From Burkholderiales bacterium (lineage in GTDB: Bacteria > Pseudomonadota > Gammaproteobacteria > Burkholderiales > Burkholderiaceae_C): a stretch of 9,121 nucleotides of DNA. Position 1 is the stretch's first letter. Each line of letters starts with the position of its first letter. A program made the position numbers and the translations under genes. The stretch is taken from NCBI GenBank assembly GCA_947474415.1, contig CANJKD010000049.1, positions 1 through 9,121 on the forward strand, in the 5' to 3' direction. This document shows, one piece after another, positions 1 to 7,266 of this stretch. The notes under the pieces are model-generated. The model was not told where the DNA came from. It was given only the letters and a program-made list of their open reading frames with translations, and ran no database searches.

Positions 1-105
1 GACGACGCTGGCGAACGGCTCGATGCAGTCGTGCACCAGGCCACGCAGGCGCAGCCGCGCCAGCTCTTCGTCATCGACCAGCAAGACCCGTATCGCGGCA
101 CTCAT
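1..105 (-). CDS. algR: AlgR-like LytTR-family response regulator, N-terminal 35 codons (runs off left edge)
   Basis: Only the first 35 residues are visible. They start MSAAIRVLLVDDEELARLRL, the first beta strand of a receiver domain followed by the acidic pair D11-D12 that helps bind the metal ion. The phosphoacceptor Asp and the DNA-binding domain lie outside the window. The ATG at 105 is preceded by GGGAGA about 4 nt upstream, a good ribosome site. It starts 19 nt after the stop of the sensor gene, so the two are probably co-transcribed. AlgR is suggested because AlgR of Pseudomonas begins very similarly and lies in the same order (argH, divergent algZ/fimS, then algR). From family knowledge, it would be a LytTR-type transcription factor phosphorylated by the neighbouring sensor. 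The receiver assignment is strong; the exact AlgR orthology rests on synteny. Confidence 0.8.
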   Translation of the reverse strand, partial: MSAAIRVLLVDDEELARLRLRGLVHDCIEPFASVV

Positions 106-124
106 TGCTTCTCCCGGCCGCGCT

Positions 125-1252
125 TCAAAGTGGCACCACGATCTGCACCCGGAACACGCCGTGTTCGAGTTGCGTGTCGAACTGCGCCGCCACGTCGTGC
201 ATCAGGCGCAACCGTTCGCGCACATTGCGCAAGGCAATGCCGCTGCCAGGGCGCGACGGCGCCTGCGGCACGCTGTTGGCAATCGACAGCACCGCGCGCC
301 CGAGCCTGACCTGGGTGCGAATGCGGACCGTGCCGCCCACATCACCCGGCTCCACACCATGGCGCACCGCGTTCTCGACCAGCGGCTGCAACAGCAGCGG
401 CGGCACGCGCGCGCGCCCGGCGTCGGGGTCGAGTTCCCAGACCACGTTGAGCCGGCTGCCGAAGCGGATCTGCTCGATCGCCAGGTAGCGCTGCGCCAGC
501 TCCACCTCTTCAGCCAGCGTGACGGCCTCTCGGCTGTCGGAAATGGCCACGCGAAACAGCTCGGCCAGGTCTTCGAGCACGCCTTCGGCTCGCGCTGGGT
601 CGAGCCGCACCAGGGCCAGCGCGGTGTTCAAGGTGTTGAAGAGGAAGTGCGGCCGGATGCGCGATTGCAACTCGGCCAGGCGCGCCGTGGTGTCGGCCGG
701 CAGCAAGGCCTGCGCGCGCAGCGCGAGCCACAGGAACAGCGCGCCGGCCAGTGCCGCGCCGGCCACGGCGGCGGCAAAGGCCAGCCCGAGGTGCGCCGCA
801 TCGGTGGCCATTGCATCGCTGACGAGGTCCCCGGTGAGCAGCGAGCCCAGCGCCGCACCGAGCGCGCCGCAGGCAGCGCCCAGCGCCGCCGCCGCCGCCG
901 ACTGCCCGGCTGCGGGCAAGGCGCCGAGCACCTGCTTCAGCGCGCACGCCATCAGCAGCCACATCAACACTCCCGGCAGTGCGATGCCCGAGCCGGCCGC
1001 GAACAGGCGCAACCACCCCGCCGCACTGCCGGCGCTGAACAGCACGCCCACCGCCACCACCGCATGCACGAACAACAGCGCGCGCAGCACCACGCCGACA
1101 TGGCAGACATCGAACAGCGACGACGCGCCCGCCGCTGGCACCGGCTCGGCCGCCGCGCCGGGCACGTCGAAGATCGTCGTGCCGAAGCCGCTGCTGCGCG
1201 CAGGGCTCGCTGCGGCATCGGTCTGCGGGGGCTGGCTCAGGGGTATCGGCAT
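125..1252 (-). CDS. algZ: AlgZ/FimS-like (LytS-type) membrane sensor histidine kinase
   Basis: A 375-residue membrane kinase of the LytS/YehU (His_kinase) family. Residues 1-45 are a low-complexity, Pro/Ala-rich cytoplasmic tail. FDVCHVGVVLRA (47-58) then leads into hydrophobic stretches at about 55-74, 85-105, 118-140 and 155-183, which I read as four membrane segments. The His_kinase domain has the phosphoacceptor motif RIRPHFLFNTLN with H202, then the ATP-binding N box LVENAVRHG (N294) and the G box GSGIALRNVRERL (337-349). The reading frame stays open far upstream through the antisense of argH. I chose the ATG at 1252 because it lies outside argH and gives a family-like N-terminus, although no clear Shine-Dalgarno sequence precedes it. 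The gene diverges from argH and is followed 19 nt later by the response regulator, the algZ-algR arrangement known in Pseudomonas. It should sense an unknown signal and control that regulator. Confidence 0.87.
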   Translation of the reverse strand: MPIPLSQPPQTDAAASPARSSGFGTTIFDVPGAAAEPVPAAGASSLFDVCHVGVVLRALLFVHAVVAVGVLFSAGSAAGWLRLFAAGSGIALPGVLMWLLMACALKQVLGALPAAGQSAAAAALGAACGALGAALGSLLTGDLVSDAMATDAAHLGLAFAAAVAGAALAGALFLWLALRAQALLPADTTARLAELQSRIRPHFLFNTLNTALALVRLDPARAEGVLEDLAELFRVAISDSREAVTLAEEVELAQRYLAIEQIRFGSRLNVVWELDPDAGRARVPPLLLQPLVENAVRHGVEPGDVGGTVRIRTQVRLGRAVLSIANSVPQAPSRPGSGIALRNVRERLRLMHDVAAQFDTQLEHGVFRVQIVVPL

Positions 1253-1297
1253 CGGTGCGGGCGGGCTCAGGACGAGGTCTGGCCGGGGTGGCCTCGA

Positions 1298-1303
1298 TAG
1301 AAT
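1298..1303 (+). promoter_or_regulatory. Possible -10 element for argH in the divergent intergenic gap
   Basis: The 96-bp gap between algZ and argH (1253-1348) must hold promoters for both directions. The only sigma-70-like element I see facing argH is TAGAAT, 45 bp before the ATG. No good -35 box lies 16-18 bp upstream of it (AGGTCT at 1275-1280 is poor). Nothing convincing is visible for the algZ direction. This is a weak guess from one hexamer. Confidence 0.22.
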
Positions 1304-1348
1304 CCACAGGACACAAGCCTGCCGGCCGCATTGTCCCGCCCAACGCCC

Positions 1349-2764
1349 ATGTCCACGAACCAACTCGACAAAAAATCCCAGGCCTGGTCGGCGCTGTTCT
1401 CCGAGCCGATGAGCGATCTGGTGAAGCGCTACACCGCCAGCGTGGGCTTCGACAAGCGGCTCTGGAAGGCCGACATCACCGGCAGCCTGGCGCATGCCGA
1501 CATGCTGGCGGCGCAAGGCATCATCAGTGCCGAAGACCTGGCTTCGATCGAGCGTGGCCTTGGCGAAGTGCGGGCCGAGATCGAAGCGGGAACCTTCGAG
1601 TGGAAGCTCGACCTCGAAGACGTGCACCTGAACATCGAGGCACGCCTGACGCAACTCGTCGGCGATGCCGGCAAGCGCCTGCACACGGGCCGCTCGCGCA
1701 ACGACCAGGTGGCCACCGACGTGCGCCTGTGGCTGCGCGACGAGATCAGCACCATCGCCGCCCTGCTGGTCGAACTGCAGCGCGCGCTGGTCGAGGTGGC
1801 CGATGTGAACGCCGAGGTCATCCTGCCCGGGTTCACCCATTTGCAGGTGGCTCAGCCGGTGAGCTTCGGCCACCACTTGCTGGCGTATGTGGAGATGTTC
1901 TCGCGCGACGCCGAACGCATGGCCGATGTGTTCCGCCGCACCAATCGCCTGCCGCTCGGCGCCGCCGCGCTGGCCGGCACCAGCTACCCGCTGGACCGCG
2001 AGCGCGTGGCGCGCACGCTGGGCATGGTCGATGCACAAGGCCAGCCCTGCGTGTGCCAGAACAGCCTCGACGCCGTGAGCGACCGCGACTTCGTGATCGA
2101 GTTCACCGCCGCTGCCGCGCTGTGCATGGTGCACTTCTCGCGCCTGAGCGAAGAGCTGGTGCTGTGGATGAGCCAGAACTTCGGCTTCATCGACCTGGCC
2201 GATCGCTTCTGCACCGGCAGCTCCATCATGCCGCAGAAGAAGAACCCCGACGTGCCCGAACTGGCGCGCGGCAAGACCGGCCGCGTGGTCGGCCACCTGA
2301 TGGGCCTGATCACCTTGATGAAGGGCCAGCCGCTGGCCTACAACAAGGACAACCAGGAAGACAAGGAGCCGCTGTTCGATACCGTGGACACGCTCACCGA
2401 CACGCTGCGCATCTTCGTCGAGCTGGTGGCCGGCATCGCCGTCAAACCAGAGGCGATGGAGCGCGCCGCGCTGCGTGGCTACGCCACCGCCACCGATCTG
2501 GCCGACTACCTCGTCAAGAAGGGCCTGCCGTTCCGGGATGCGCACGAGGTGGTGGCGCACGCGGTGAAGTTCGCGATTCAACAGGGCACCGACCTGTCGG
2601 CCTTGCCGCTTGAAACATTGAAGGGCTTCAACCCGACCATCGAGGCCGATGTGTACGAGGTGCTCAGCCTGCGCGGTTCGCTGAACGCTCGCAACGTGCT
2701 TGGCGGCACGGCGCCGGCTCAAGTTCGCGCCCAAGTGGCGCGGCACCGCGCGCGGCTCGCGTAG
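1349..2764 (+). CDS. argH: Argininosuccinate lyase
   Basis: A 471-residue cytoplasmic enzyme that splits argininosuccinate into arginine and fumarate, the last step of arginine biosynthesis. It belongs to the fumarase/aspartase superfamily and works as a homotetramer whose active sites combine residues from several subunits. Visible signatures are HTGRSRNDQ (112-120), [16 protein letters not shown] (161-176) with the catalytic-region H164, and the superfamily signature [11 protein letters not shown] (290-300) on the mobile loop, whose first serine (S291) is the probable catalytic residue. The length is typical and no lesion is seen. I chose the ATG at 1349 because the protein then starts [17 protein letters not shown], as family members do. 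An in-frame TTG at 1331 would add six residues but has no support. No strong ribosome site precedes either. It diverges from algZ and is followed by a stem-loop 5 nt after the stop. Confidence 0.97.
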   Translation: MSTNQLDKKSQAWSALFSEPMSDLVKRYTASVGFDKRLWKADITGSLAHADMLAAQGIISAEDLASIERGLGEVRAEIEAGTFEWKLDLEDVHLNIEARLTQLVGDAGKRLHTGRSRNDQVATDVRLWLRDEISTIAALLVELQRALVEVADVNAEVILPGFTHLQVAQPVSFGHHLLAYVEMFSRDAERMADVFRRTNRLPLGAAALAGTSYPLDRERVARTLGMVDAQGQPCVCQNSLDAVSDRDFVIEFTAAAALCMVHFSRLSEELVLWMSQNFGFIDLADRFCTGSSIMPQKKNPDVPELARGKTGRVVGHLMGLITLMKGQPLAYNKDNQEDKEPLFDTVDTLTDTLRIFVELVAGIAVKPEAMERAALRGYATATDLADYLVKKGLPFRDAHEVVAHAVKFAIQQGTDLSALPLETLKGFNPTIEADVYEVLSLRGSLNARNVLGGTAPAQVRAQVARHRARLA

Positions 2765-2769
2765 CGGAC

Positions 2770-2798
2770 CGGCGCGGGACGCATCCAATCCCGCGCCG
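2770..2798 (+). terminator. GC-rich stem-loop just after argH, possible terminator
   Basis: CGGCGCGGGA (2770-2779) and TCCCGCGCCG (2789-2798) form a perfect 10-bp stem with a 9-nt loop, starting 5 nt after the argH stop. No T-run follows, so it is not a classical intrinsic terminator. It could pause transcription, protect the 3' end of the argH mRNA, or act with Rho. The structure is seen directly; the role is inferred. Confidence 0.45.
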
Positions 2799-2835
2799 TG
2801 GCCGTACACGGTGGCAGTGCGTGAGAGTTTTGGCC

Positions 2836-2858
2836 CCCTCGCCCGTTCGGGAAGAGGG
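2836..2858. repeat. REP-like palindromic element (degenerate)
   Basis: CCCTC (2836-2840) pairs with GAGGG (2854-2858), and inside them CCCG-TT-CGGG (2842-2851) forms a tight inner hairpin. The two stems are separated by one base on one side and two on the other, so the whole is an imperfect palindrome. The preceding TTTTGGCCCC and the CCCTC...GAGGG arms resemble short extragenic palindromes scattered in genomes of Burkholderiales and Xanthomonadales. Only one copy is in this window, so repetitiveness is inferred. It lies between argH and the hydrolase gene. Confidence 0.4.
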
Positions 2859-2881
2859 AGCGAATTCAAAAGACCCGGCGC

Positions 2882-3781
2882 GTGGACACCTTCAAACACC
2901 TGTTGACCTGGACCGTGCTGCCGCTGATCGTGCTGGTGGCGGTGGCCGCCTGTTCACCGCTGCGCACGCTCAACGTGCTGGCCAGCGCTGGCAACGGCCA
3001 CATGCTGAAGTCGGGCGTGGCCTATGGCCCGCTCGACCGGCACAAGCTCGACATCTACACCCCGGCGTCGACGCCCGCCGCCACGCCACCGCCCGGCGGC
3101 TGGCCACTCGTGGTGTTCTTCTACGGCGGTTCCTGGAACACCGGCGAGCGTGCCGACTACGGCTTCGTGGCCAGTGCGCTCGCGGCACGCGGCGTGCTCA
3201 CGCTGGTGGCCGATTACCGGCTCTACCCTGCCGTTCGCTACCCCGAGTTCCTGAATGACAGCGCGCTCGCCCTGGCCTGGGGCCTGACCGAGGCAGCGCG
3301 CCTGGGCGCCAACCCGAAACGCGTGTTCGTGATGGGCCACAGCGCCGGCGCCTACAACGCCGCGATGCTGGCACTCGACCCGCGCTGTCTGGCCGCCACC
3401 GGCCACACACCCGCCGAGCTGGCCGGCTGGGTCGGCCTGGCCGGACCGTATGACTTCTTTCCGACCGACAACCTCGATGCGCGGCCGGTGTTCTTCCACC
3501 CGAACTACCCGGCACATGCGCAGCCGATCGAATTCCCGTCGGCGAACTCACCGCGCAGCTTCCTGGCGGCACCGGTGAATGATGCGCTCGTCAGCCCGAC
3601 ACGCAGCACCGCCAGCCTGGCGCGTGGCCTCGAAGCGGCCGGCGTGCCGGTGACGCTGAAGCGGTACGGGCGCGCCAGCCACACCACCTTGATCGGCGCC
3701 TTCGGGCTGCCCCTGCGCTGGGTCGCGCCGGTGCTCGAAGACGTGCTCGCCTTCATCGCCGAAGCGCCACCGGCGCGCTGA
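2882..3781 (+). CDS. Lipoprotein alpha/beta-hydrolase (BD-FAE / carboxylesterase-like)
   Basis: A 299-residue alpha/beta-hydrolase probably anchored to a membrane by a lipid. Residues 1-23 form a signal peptide (K5, hydrophobic 8-23) ending in the lipobox VAAC with C24 as the lipidated cysteine. The oxyanion-hole segment VVFFYGGSWNTGER (77-90) carries GG in the place of the family's HGG. The nucleophile elbow is GHSAGA with S154. D234 (VNDALVSP) and H267 (ASHTTL) complete a likely Ser-Asp-His triad. The pattern matches esterases of the BD-FAE/kynurenine-formamidase-like type; the substrate is unknown. The start is a GTG with no good ribosome site close by, kept because it gives a complete lipoprotein signal. 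It lies 117 bp after argH and converges with the minus-strand operon, whose last remnant ends 16 nt beyond its stop. Confidence 0.85.
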   Translation: MDTFKHLLTWTVLPLIVLVAVAACSPLRTLNVLASAGNGHMLKSGVAYGPLDRHKLDIYTPASTPAATPPPGGWPLVVFFYGGSWNTGERADYGFVASALAARGVLTLVADYRLYPAVRYPEFLNDSALALAWGLTEAARLGANPKRVFVMGHSAGAYNAAMLALDPRCLAATGHTPAELAGWVGLAGPYDFFPTDNLDARPVFFHPNYPAHAQPIEFPSANSPRSFLAAPVNDALVSPTRSTASLARGLEAAGVPVTLKRYGRASHTTLIGAFGLPLRWVAPVLEDVLAFIAEAPPAR

Positions 3782-3797
3782 CCTGCCGGGCTGAAGT

Positions 3798-3912
3798 TCA
3801 TGCCATCGGCACTTCGGTGGCCTCACAGATCGACAGCGTCGGCGGCGCATCGACCGGAGCCGCCACCGCCTTGCCGAAGCCGCGCATGCAGCGTTCCGGT
3901 GACGATGATCAT
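3798..3912 (-). pseudogene. Remnant of an antibiotic-biosynthesis-monooxygenase-like (ABM/YgiN-type) gene, middle deleted
   Basis: From the ATG at 3912 the frame reads MIIVTGTLHAR, a typical start of small ABM-fold quinol-monooxygenase-like proteins. It then drifts into Gly-rich nonsense and stops at 3823. Another frame, ending with the TGA at 3798-3800, reads FGKAVAAPVDAPPTL followed by SICEATEVPMA, which resembles the C-terminus of the same proteins (family members often end in ...APPTLxIYEATP-like sequence). Head and tail nearly abut around 3880-3890 and are offset in frame. A normal gene is about 95-105 codons; only about 37 codons' worth remain. GAGAG about 6 nt before the ATG is a plausible ribosome site. 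It lies 52 nt after the hybrid kinase stop on the same strand. The family match is from memory of conserved ends, not a search. The alternative is chance short frames. Confidence 0.5.
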
Positions 3913-3964
3913 GGCGGGCTCTCGATGTGCCTTCACAGGGTGTCTGTGCGGCGGCGATCCGCCA

Positions 3965-6900
3965 TCAGGCCTGCCGGGCCGTGCCGGCCAGGGCGTCGTG
4001 AATGCGCGGCGCCAGCGCCTCCAGCGTGTCCTGCTTGTTCAGCAGGCTGTGCACGCCGGCCGCACGGGCCCGCACGCGCATGTCGTCCGAAATGTAGCCG
4101 GAGCTGATCACCACCGGCAGCCCCGGCTGCAACTTCGCCAGGGCCTCGGCCAGGTCGATGCCCGAGAAATGGGGCATGTTGAAATCGGTCACCACCACGT
4201 CAATGGACTCGGGCGTGGCCTCAATACAGGCCATGGCTTCGCGGGCATCGGCACAGCAGGTCACGCGGAAGCCGGCACGCGCCAGCAAGCTCTCCACCAT
4301 CAACACCATCACTTCGTCGTCGTCCACGTACAGCACGTGCCGGCCCGCGCCGCCCAGCGGCGCGGGGGCGGCGGCGTCGAACGTGGGCACGGCCAACACG
4401 GCCTCGCAAGCTGGGAAGTAGAGGTGGAAGGTGGTGCCGACGCCGGGCTCGCTTTCGACACTGATGCCGCCGTGGTGGGCGCTCACGATGCCGTGCACCA
4501 CCGACAAGCCCAGGCCCGTGCCTTCGCCCACTGCCTTGGTCGTGAAGAAGGGCTCGAAGATGCGCCCGCGCGTGACGCGGTCCATGCCGCTGCCGGTGTC
4601 CGCCACCCAAAGGTGGGCGTACCGGCCCGGCGGCATGGCGTCGTGCGGGGCGGGTGCGCTGGCGCCCAGCACCAGCGTCTCCAGGCCGATGCGGATGTCG
4701 CCCACGCCGTTCGGCAGCGCGTGCCAGGCGTTCAGGCACAGGTTCATCAACACCTGCTGCACCTGGATGGTGTCGGCATTCACATGCACGGGAACGTCGC
4801 TCAGCGTGGCGCCCAGGGTCACCATGGCCGGCAGGGTCGAGTGCAACAGGCCGAGCGTGTCTTCGACCAGCGGGCGCATCGGCTGGCGCACCAGTTCCTG
4901 CGACTGGCGCCGGCTGAAGGCCAGGATCTGCTGCACCAGGCCGCGCGCACGCCGTGCTGCCTTGTCGATCTGCGACAGGCCGGTGCGCACTGCCGTGTTG
5001 GCGCCTGCGTCTTCTGTGGCCAGCGCCACGTTGCCCAGGATCGAGCCGAGGATGTTGTTGAAGTCATGCGCGATGCCGCCCGCCAGCGTGCCGATCGACT
5101 CCATCTTCTGCGACTCGCGCAACTGCGCTTCCAGGCCGTGGCGGTCGGCTTCGGCCCGTTTGCGCTCGCTGATGTCACGCGCCACCGAAACCCAGTGCGT
5201 GTGGCGGCCACTCGCATCGAAGATCGGAACGCTGTCGAACTCGACCCAGAACGTCTCGCCCGACTTTGTGTAGCAGAGCAACTCGCAATGCATCGACTGC
5301 CGCATCCGCACTGCCACGGCCACACGCATCAGTTCGCTGCGCTGGGTCAGCGGGCCCTGCAGCAACCGTGGCGACCGGCCGATCACCTCGTCGCGCTGGT
5401 AGCCGGTTCGGCGCTCGAAGGCCTGGTTGACGAACACGATGCGCGGGCCCGGCTCGGTGACGGGTTCGGCCTCGGTGATGAGCACCATGTCGTGCAGGCA
5501 CTCCACGCAGGTCTTCAACAGCATCAACTGCTCCTGCGAGCGGCGCTGCGCCGAGACGTCGCGCAGTATCACGGTGAAGAACTTTTGCCCATCGACCTCG
5601 ATCTGTGAAATCGATGCCTCCACCGGGAACTCCTCACCATTCGCGCGCAACCCAGTGACATGGCCGAGCTTGCCCATGGTGCGGCTGGTGACACAGGTGT
5701 CACCAGCCGCCCACGTGGCCGCCGTGCTCTGCGCGCCAGCGCGCCGGCAACAGCAACTCAAGTGGCTCGCCGCGTATCGCTTCGGCGCGGTGGCCGAACA
5801 TGCGTTCCGCAGCAGCATTGAACACCACGATGCGGCTATGGGAATCGACGCTGATGATGCCGTCCATCGCCGAGTCGATCACGCCTTCAAGGCGCAAGCG
5901 CTGGGTCTCGAAAGCCAGCTCCGCCTGCTTGCGCTGCGAGATGTCGCGCGACGCGCCCAGGTAGCCCTCGAACCCGCCCGTGCGGCCGAAGACCGGCCTG
6001 CCGCTGGTCGATAGCCAGCGCATCGCACCGTCCAGGTCGGGGCGCTGGATCTCGAAGTCGCGGAACACCTGACGGGCTTCGAGCGTGGCCTGGAAGCGAG
6101 CCCACCCGGCCGGCCCCGGGCTCAGCGAAGGCAGCTCCCAAGGGTGCTTGCCGACATAGGTGGCGCTGTCGATGCCCGTGGCCCGCTTTACCTCGTCGCC
6201 GATCTCGGCGAAACGCAACTGCGCATCGAGCCGCCAGTGCCAGTCGGACGACAGCTCGGTCAGGCTGCGAAAACGCGCCTCGCTCTCGCGCAATGCGCGC
6301 TGCTCCACCTCGCGCTGGCCGATCTGGCGCAGCGCAGCCGCGGTGGCGGCCGCCACGGCCAGCCATGCGACGAGCAGGATCACCGCATCACGCTGGCGCC
6401 GTTCGCGCCAGGGCGCCGCACCTCGGTCAGCGACACGCCGAACGAGACCACCAGCGGCGCGTCGGGCAACGCGCGATAGGTTGTAGACACGCTCGACGTT
6501 GTCGGCCACAACCGTCTGTTGTACGGTGCCCACCGCCGCCTTCGGGAGGTGAAGCTGGAACATGGGCGAGCCGATCCAGTGGCGCGCCTGGATCGCCGCA
6601 TTGGCGGGCGCCCGCACCACGATCCAGCCGTCGCGCAGGAACAGTGTGGCGAAGCCACTCTGGCCGGTGTCGAGCAAATCATAGACACGCTGAAACGCAT
6701 CGAGGTCGATCAACGCCAGCAAGGCGCCCTGGAACGCACCGCCGGGTGGCCCGAGCCGCAGCGCCAGCGGCATCATGGCATGCGCACCCGGCGCGGCCGC
6801 CGGCAACGGTGCACCGATCCAGGTGCTGGCAGCTGCGGGGCCACGCAGCGTGCCAAAGGCCCCGCGCTGCGCGATGGCACGGCCACTGGCTGCAGCGTCG

Positions 6901-7262
6901 TCAGACGAGGCTGCCAGCACGGCCGCATCGGCATCGAAGAGCACCAGCGCGCGGATCGGCCCGGCGGCGGCCAGTTGCTGCCGCAAGCGCTCGCGCAGCG
7001 CCGTCGACGAACCCGCAGCCAAGCCGCCCACCGGCACGGCGGCCGCCGCCATGTCGGCCAGAGTGAGTTCGAGCCGGTGCAGGCTCTGCCGCGCATGCTC
7101 TTCCAGCGATCATGCCTGGAACTGGGTGCGCTTCTCGGCGGACTCGATGGCCAGCGCCTTCTCTCGGTTCAGGTCGAGCGCAATCAGCGCGGCCAGCCAC
7201 CCGGCCACCACCGATGCCGCCAGCACGACGGCAACCCGGGGATTCAGGTGGGGGACGACCAT
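3965..7262 (-). pseudogene. Cache-PAS-PAS-PAS hybrid sensor histidine kinase, broken by one stop and three frameshifts
   Basis: Starting at the ATG at 7262 (4 nt after the methyltransferase stop), the frame gives a membrane segment (about residues 8-29) and reaches an in-frame TGA at 7110-7112. The same frame continues as an extracytoplasmic Cache-type sensor and a second membrane segment near 6320-6385. PAS1 follows (from LRESEARFRSLTELSSDWHW), then PAS2 (MDGIISVDSHSRIVVFNAAA). Inside PAS2 the frame shifts at about 5700 and resumes at GDTCVTSRTMGKLG, followed by PAS3, HisKA (AGGIAHDFNN, His codon 5066-5068), HATPase (NLCLNAWHAL, DTGSGM, FEPFFTTK, GEGTGLGLSV) and a receiver (VLYVDDDE, phosphoacceptor Asp codon 4184-4186, Lys codon 4034-4036). 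A compensating +1/-1 pair scrambles 6418-6480. Net repair of 2 nt makes 1100 codons. All kinase and receiver key residues survive, so loss may be recent, or a 3' fragment may still be made. Sequencing error is the alternative. Confidence 0.85.
5681..5710. repeat. Perfect inverted repeat (14-bp arms, 2-nt spacer) at the PAS2 frameshift
   Basis: GCGGCTGGTGACAC (5681-5694) and GTGTCACCAGCCGC (5697-5710) are exact reverse complements separated only by AG. The repeat sits inside the coding region of the hybrid kinase, and its right arm contains the TGA (5700-5702 on the minus strand) reached after the frame is lost. It is not followed by a T-run and lies mid-gene, so a terminator role is unlikely. 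Confidence 0.95.
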
Positions 7263-7266
7263 GGCG

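Noticed and set aside
23..1300. A 425-codon plus-strand open frame opposite algZ
   Set aside because: Gln/Arg/Ala-rich with no recognisable domain; the minus strand encodes a complete His_kinase domain here.
1253..2899. A minus-strand open frame running antisense through all of argH in phase with algZ
   Set aside because: It is the shadow of argH on high-GC DNA; its translation is His/Gln/Arg-rich low-complexity sequence with no domain, and algZ has a natural start at 1252.
3800..5608. A 602-codon plus-strand open frame opposite the hybrid kinase
   Set aside because: Its translation is His/Ala/Arg-rich, without motifs, and it is the mirror of conserved PAS/HisKA/HATPase/receiver coding on the other strand.
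5681..5710. The inverted repeat as a transcription terminator or operator, or the site as programmed frameshifting
   Set aside because: It lies within PAS2 coding sequence, has no T-run or slippery heptamer, and the frame change falls inside the arm rather than upstream of the hairpin.
7110..7112. TGA read as selenocysteine or programmed readthrough
   Set aside because: The position is in a juxtamembrane helix with no redox role, there is no obvious structured element after it, and other independent lesions in the same gene favour decay.
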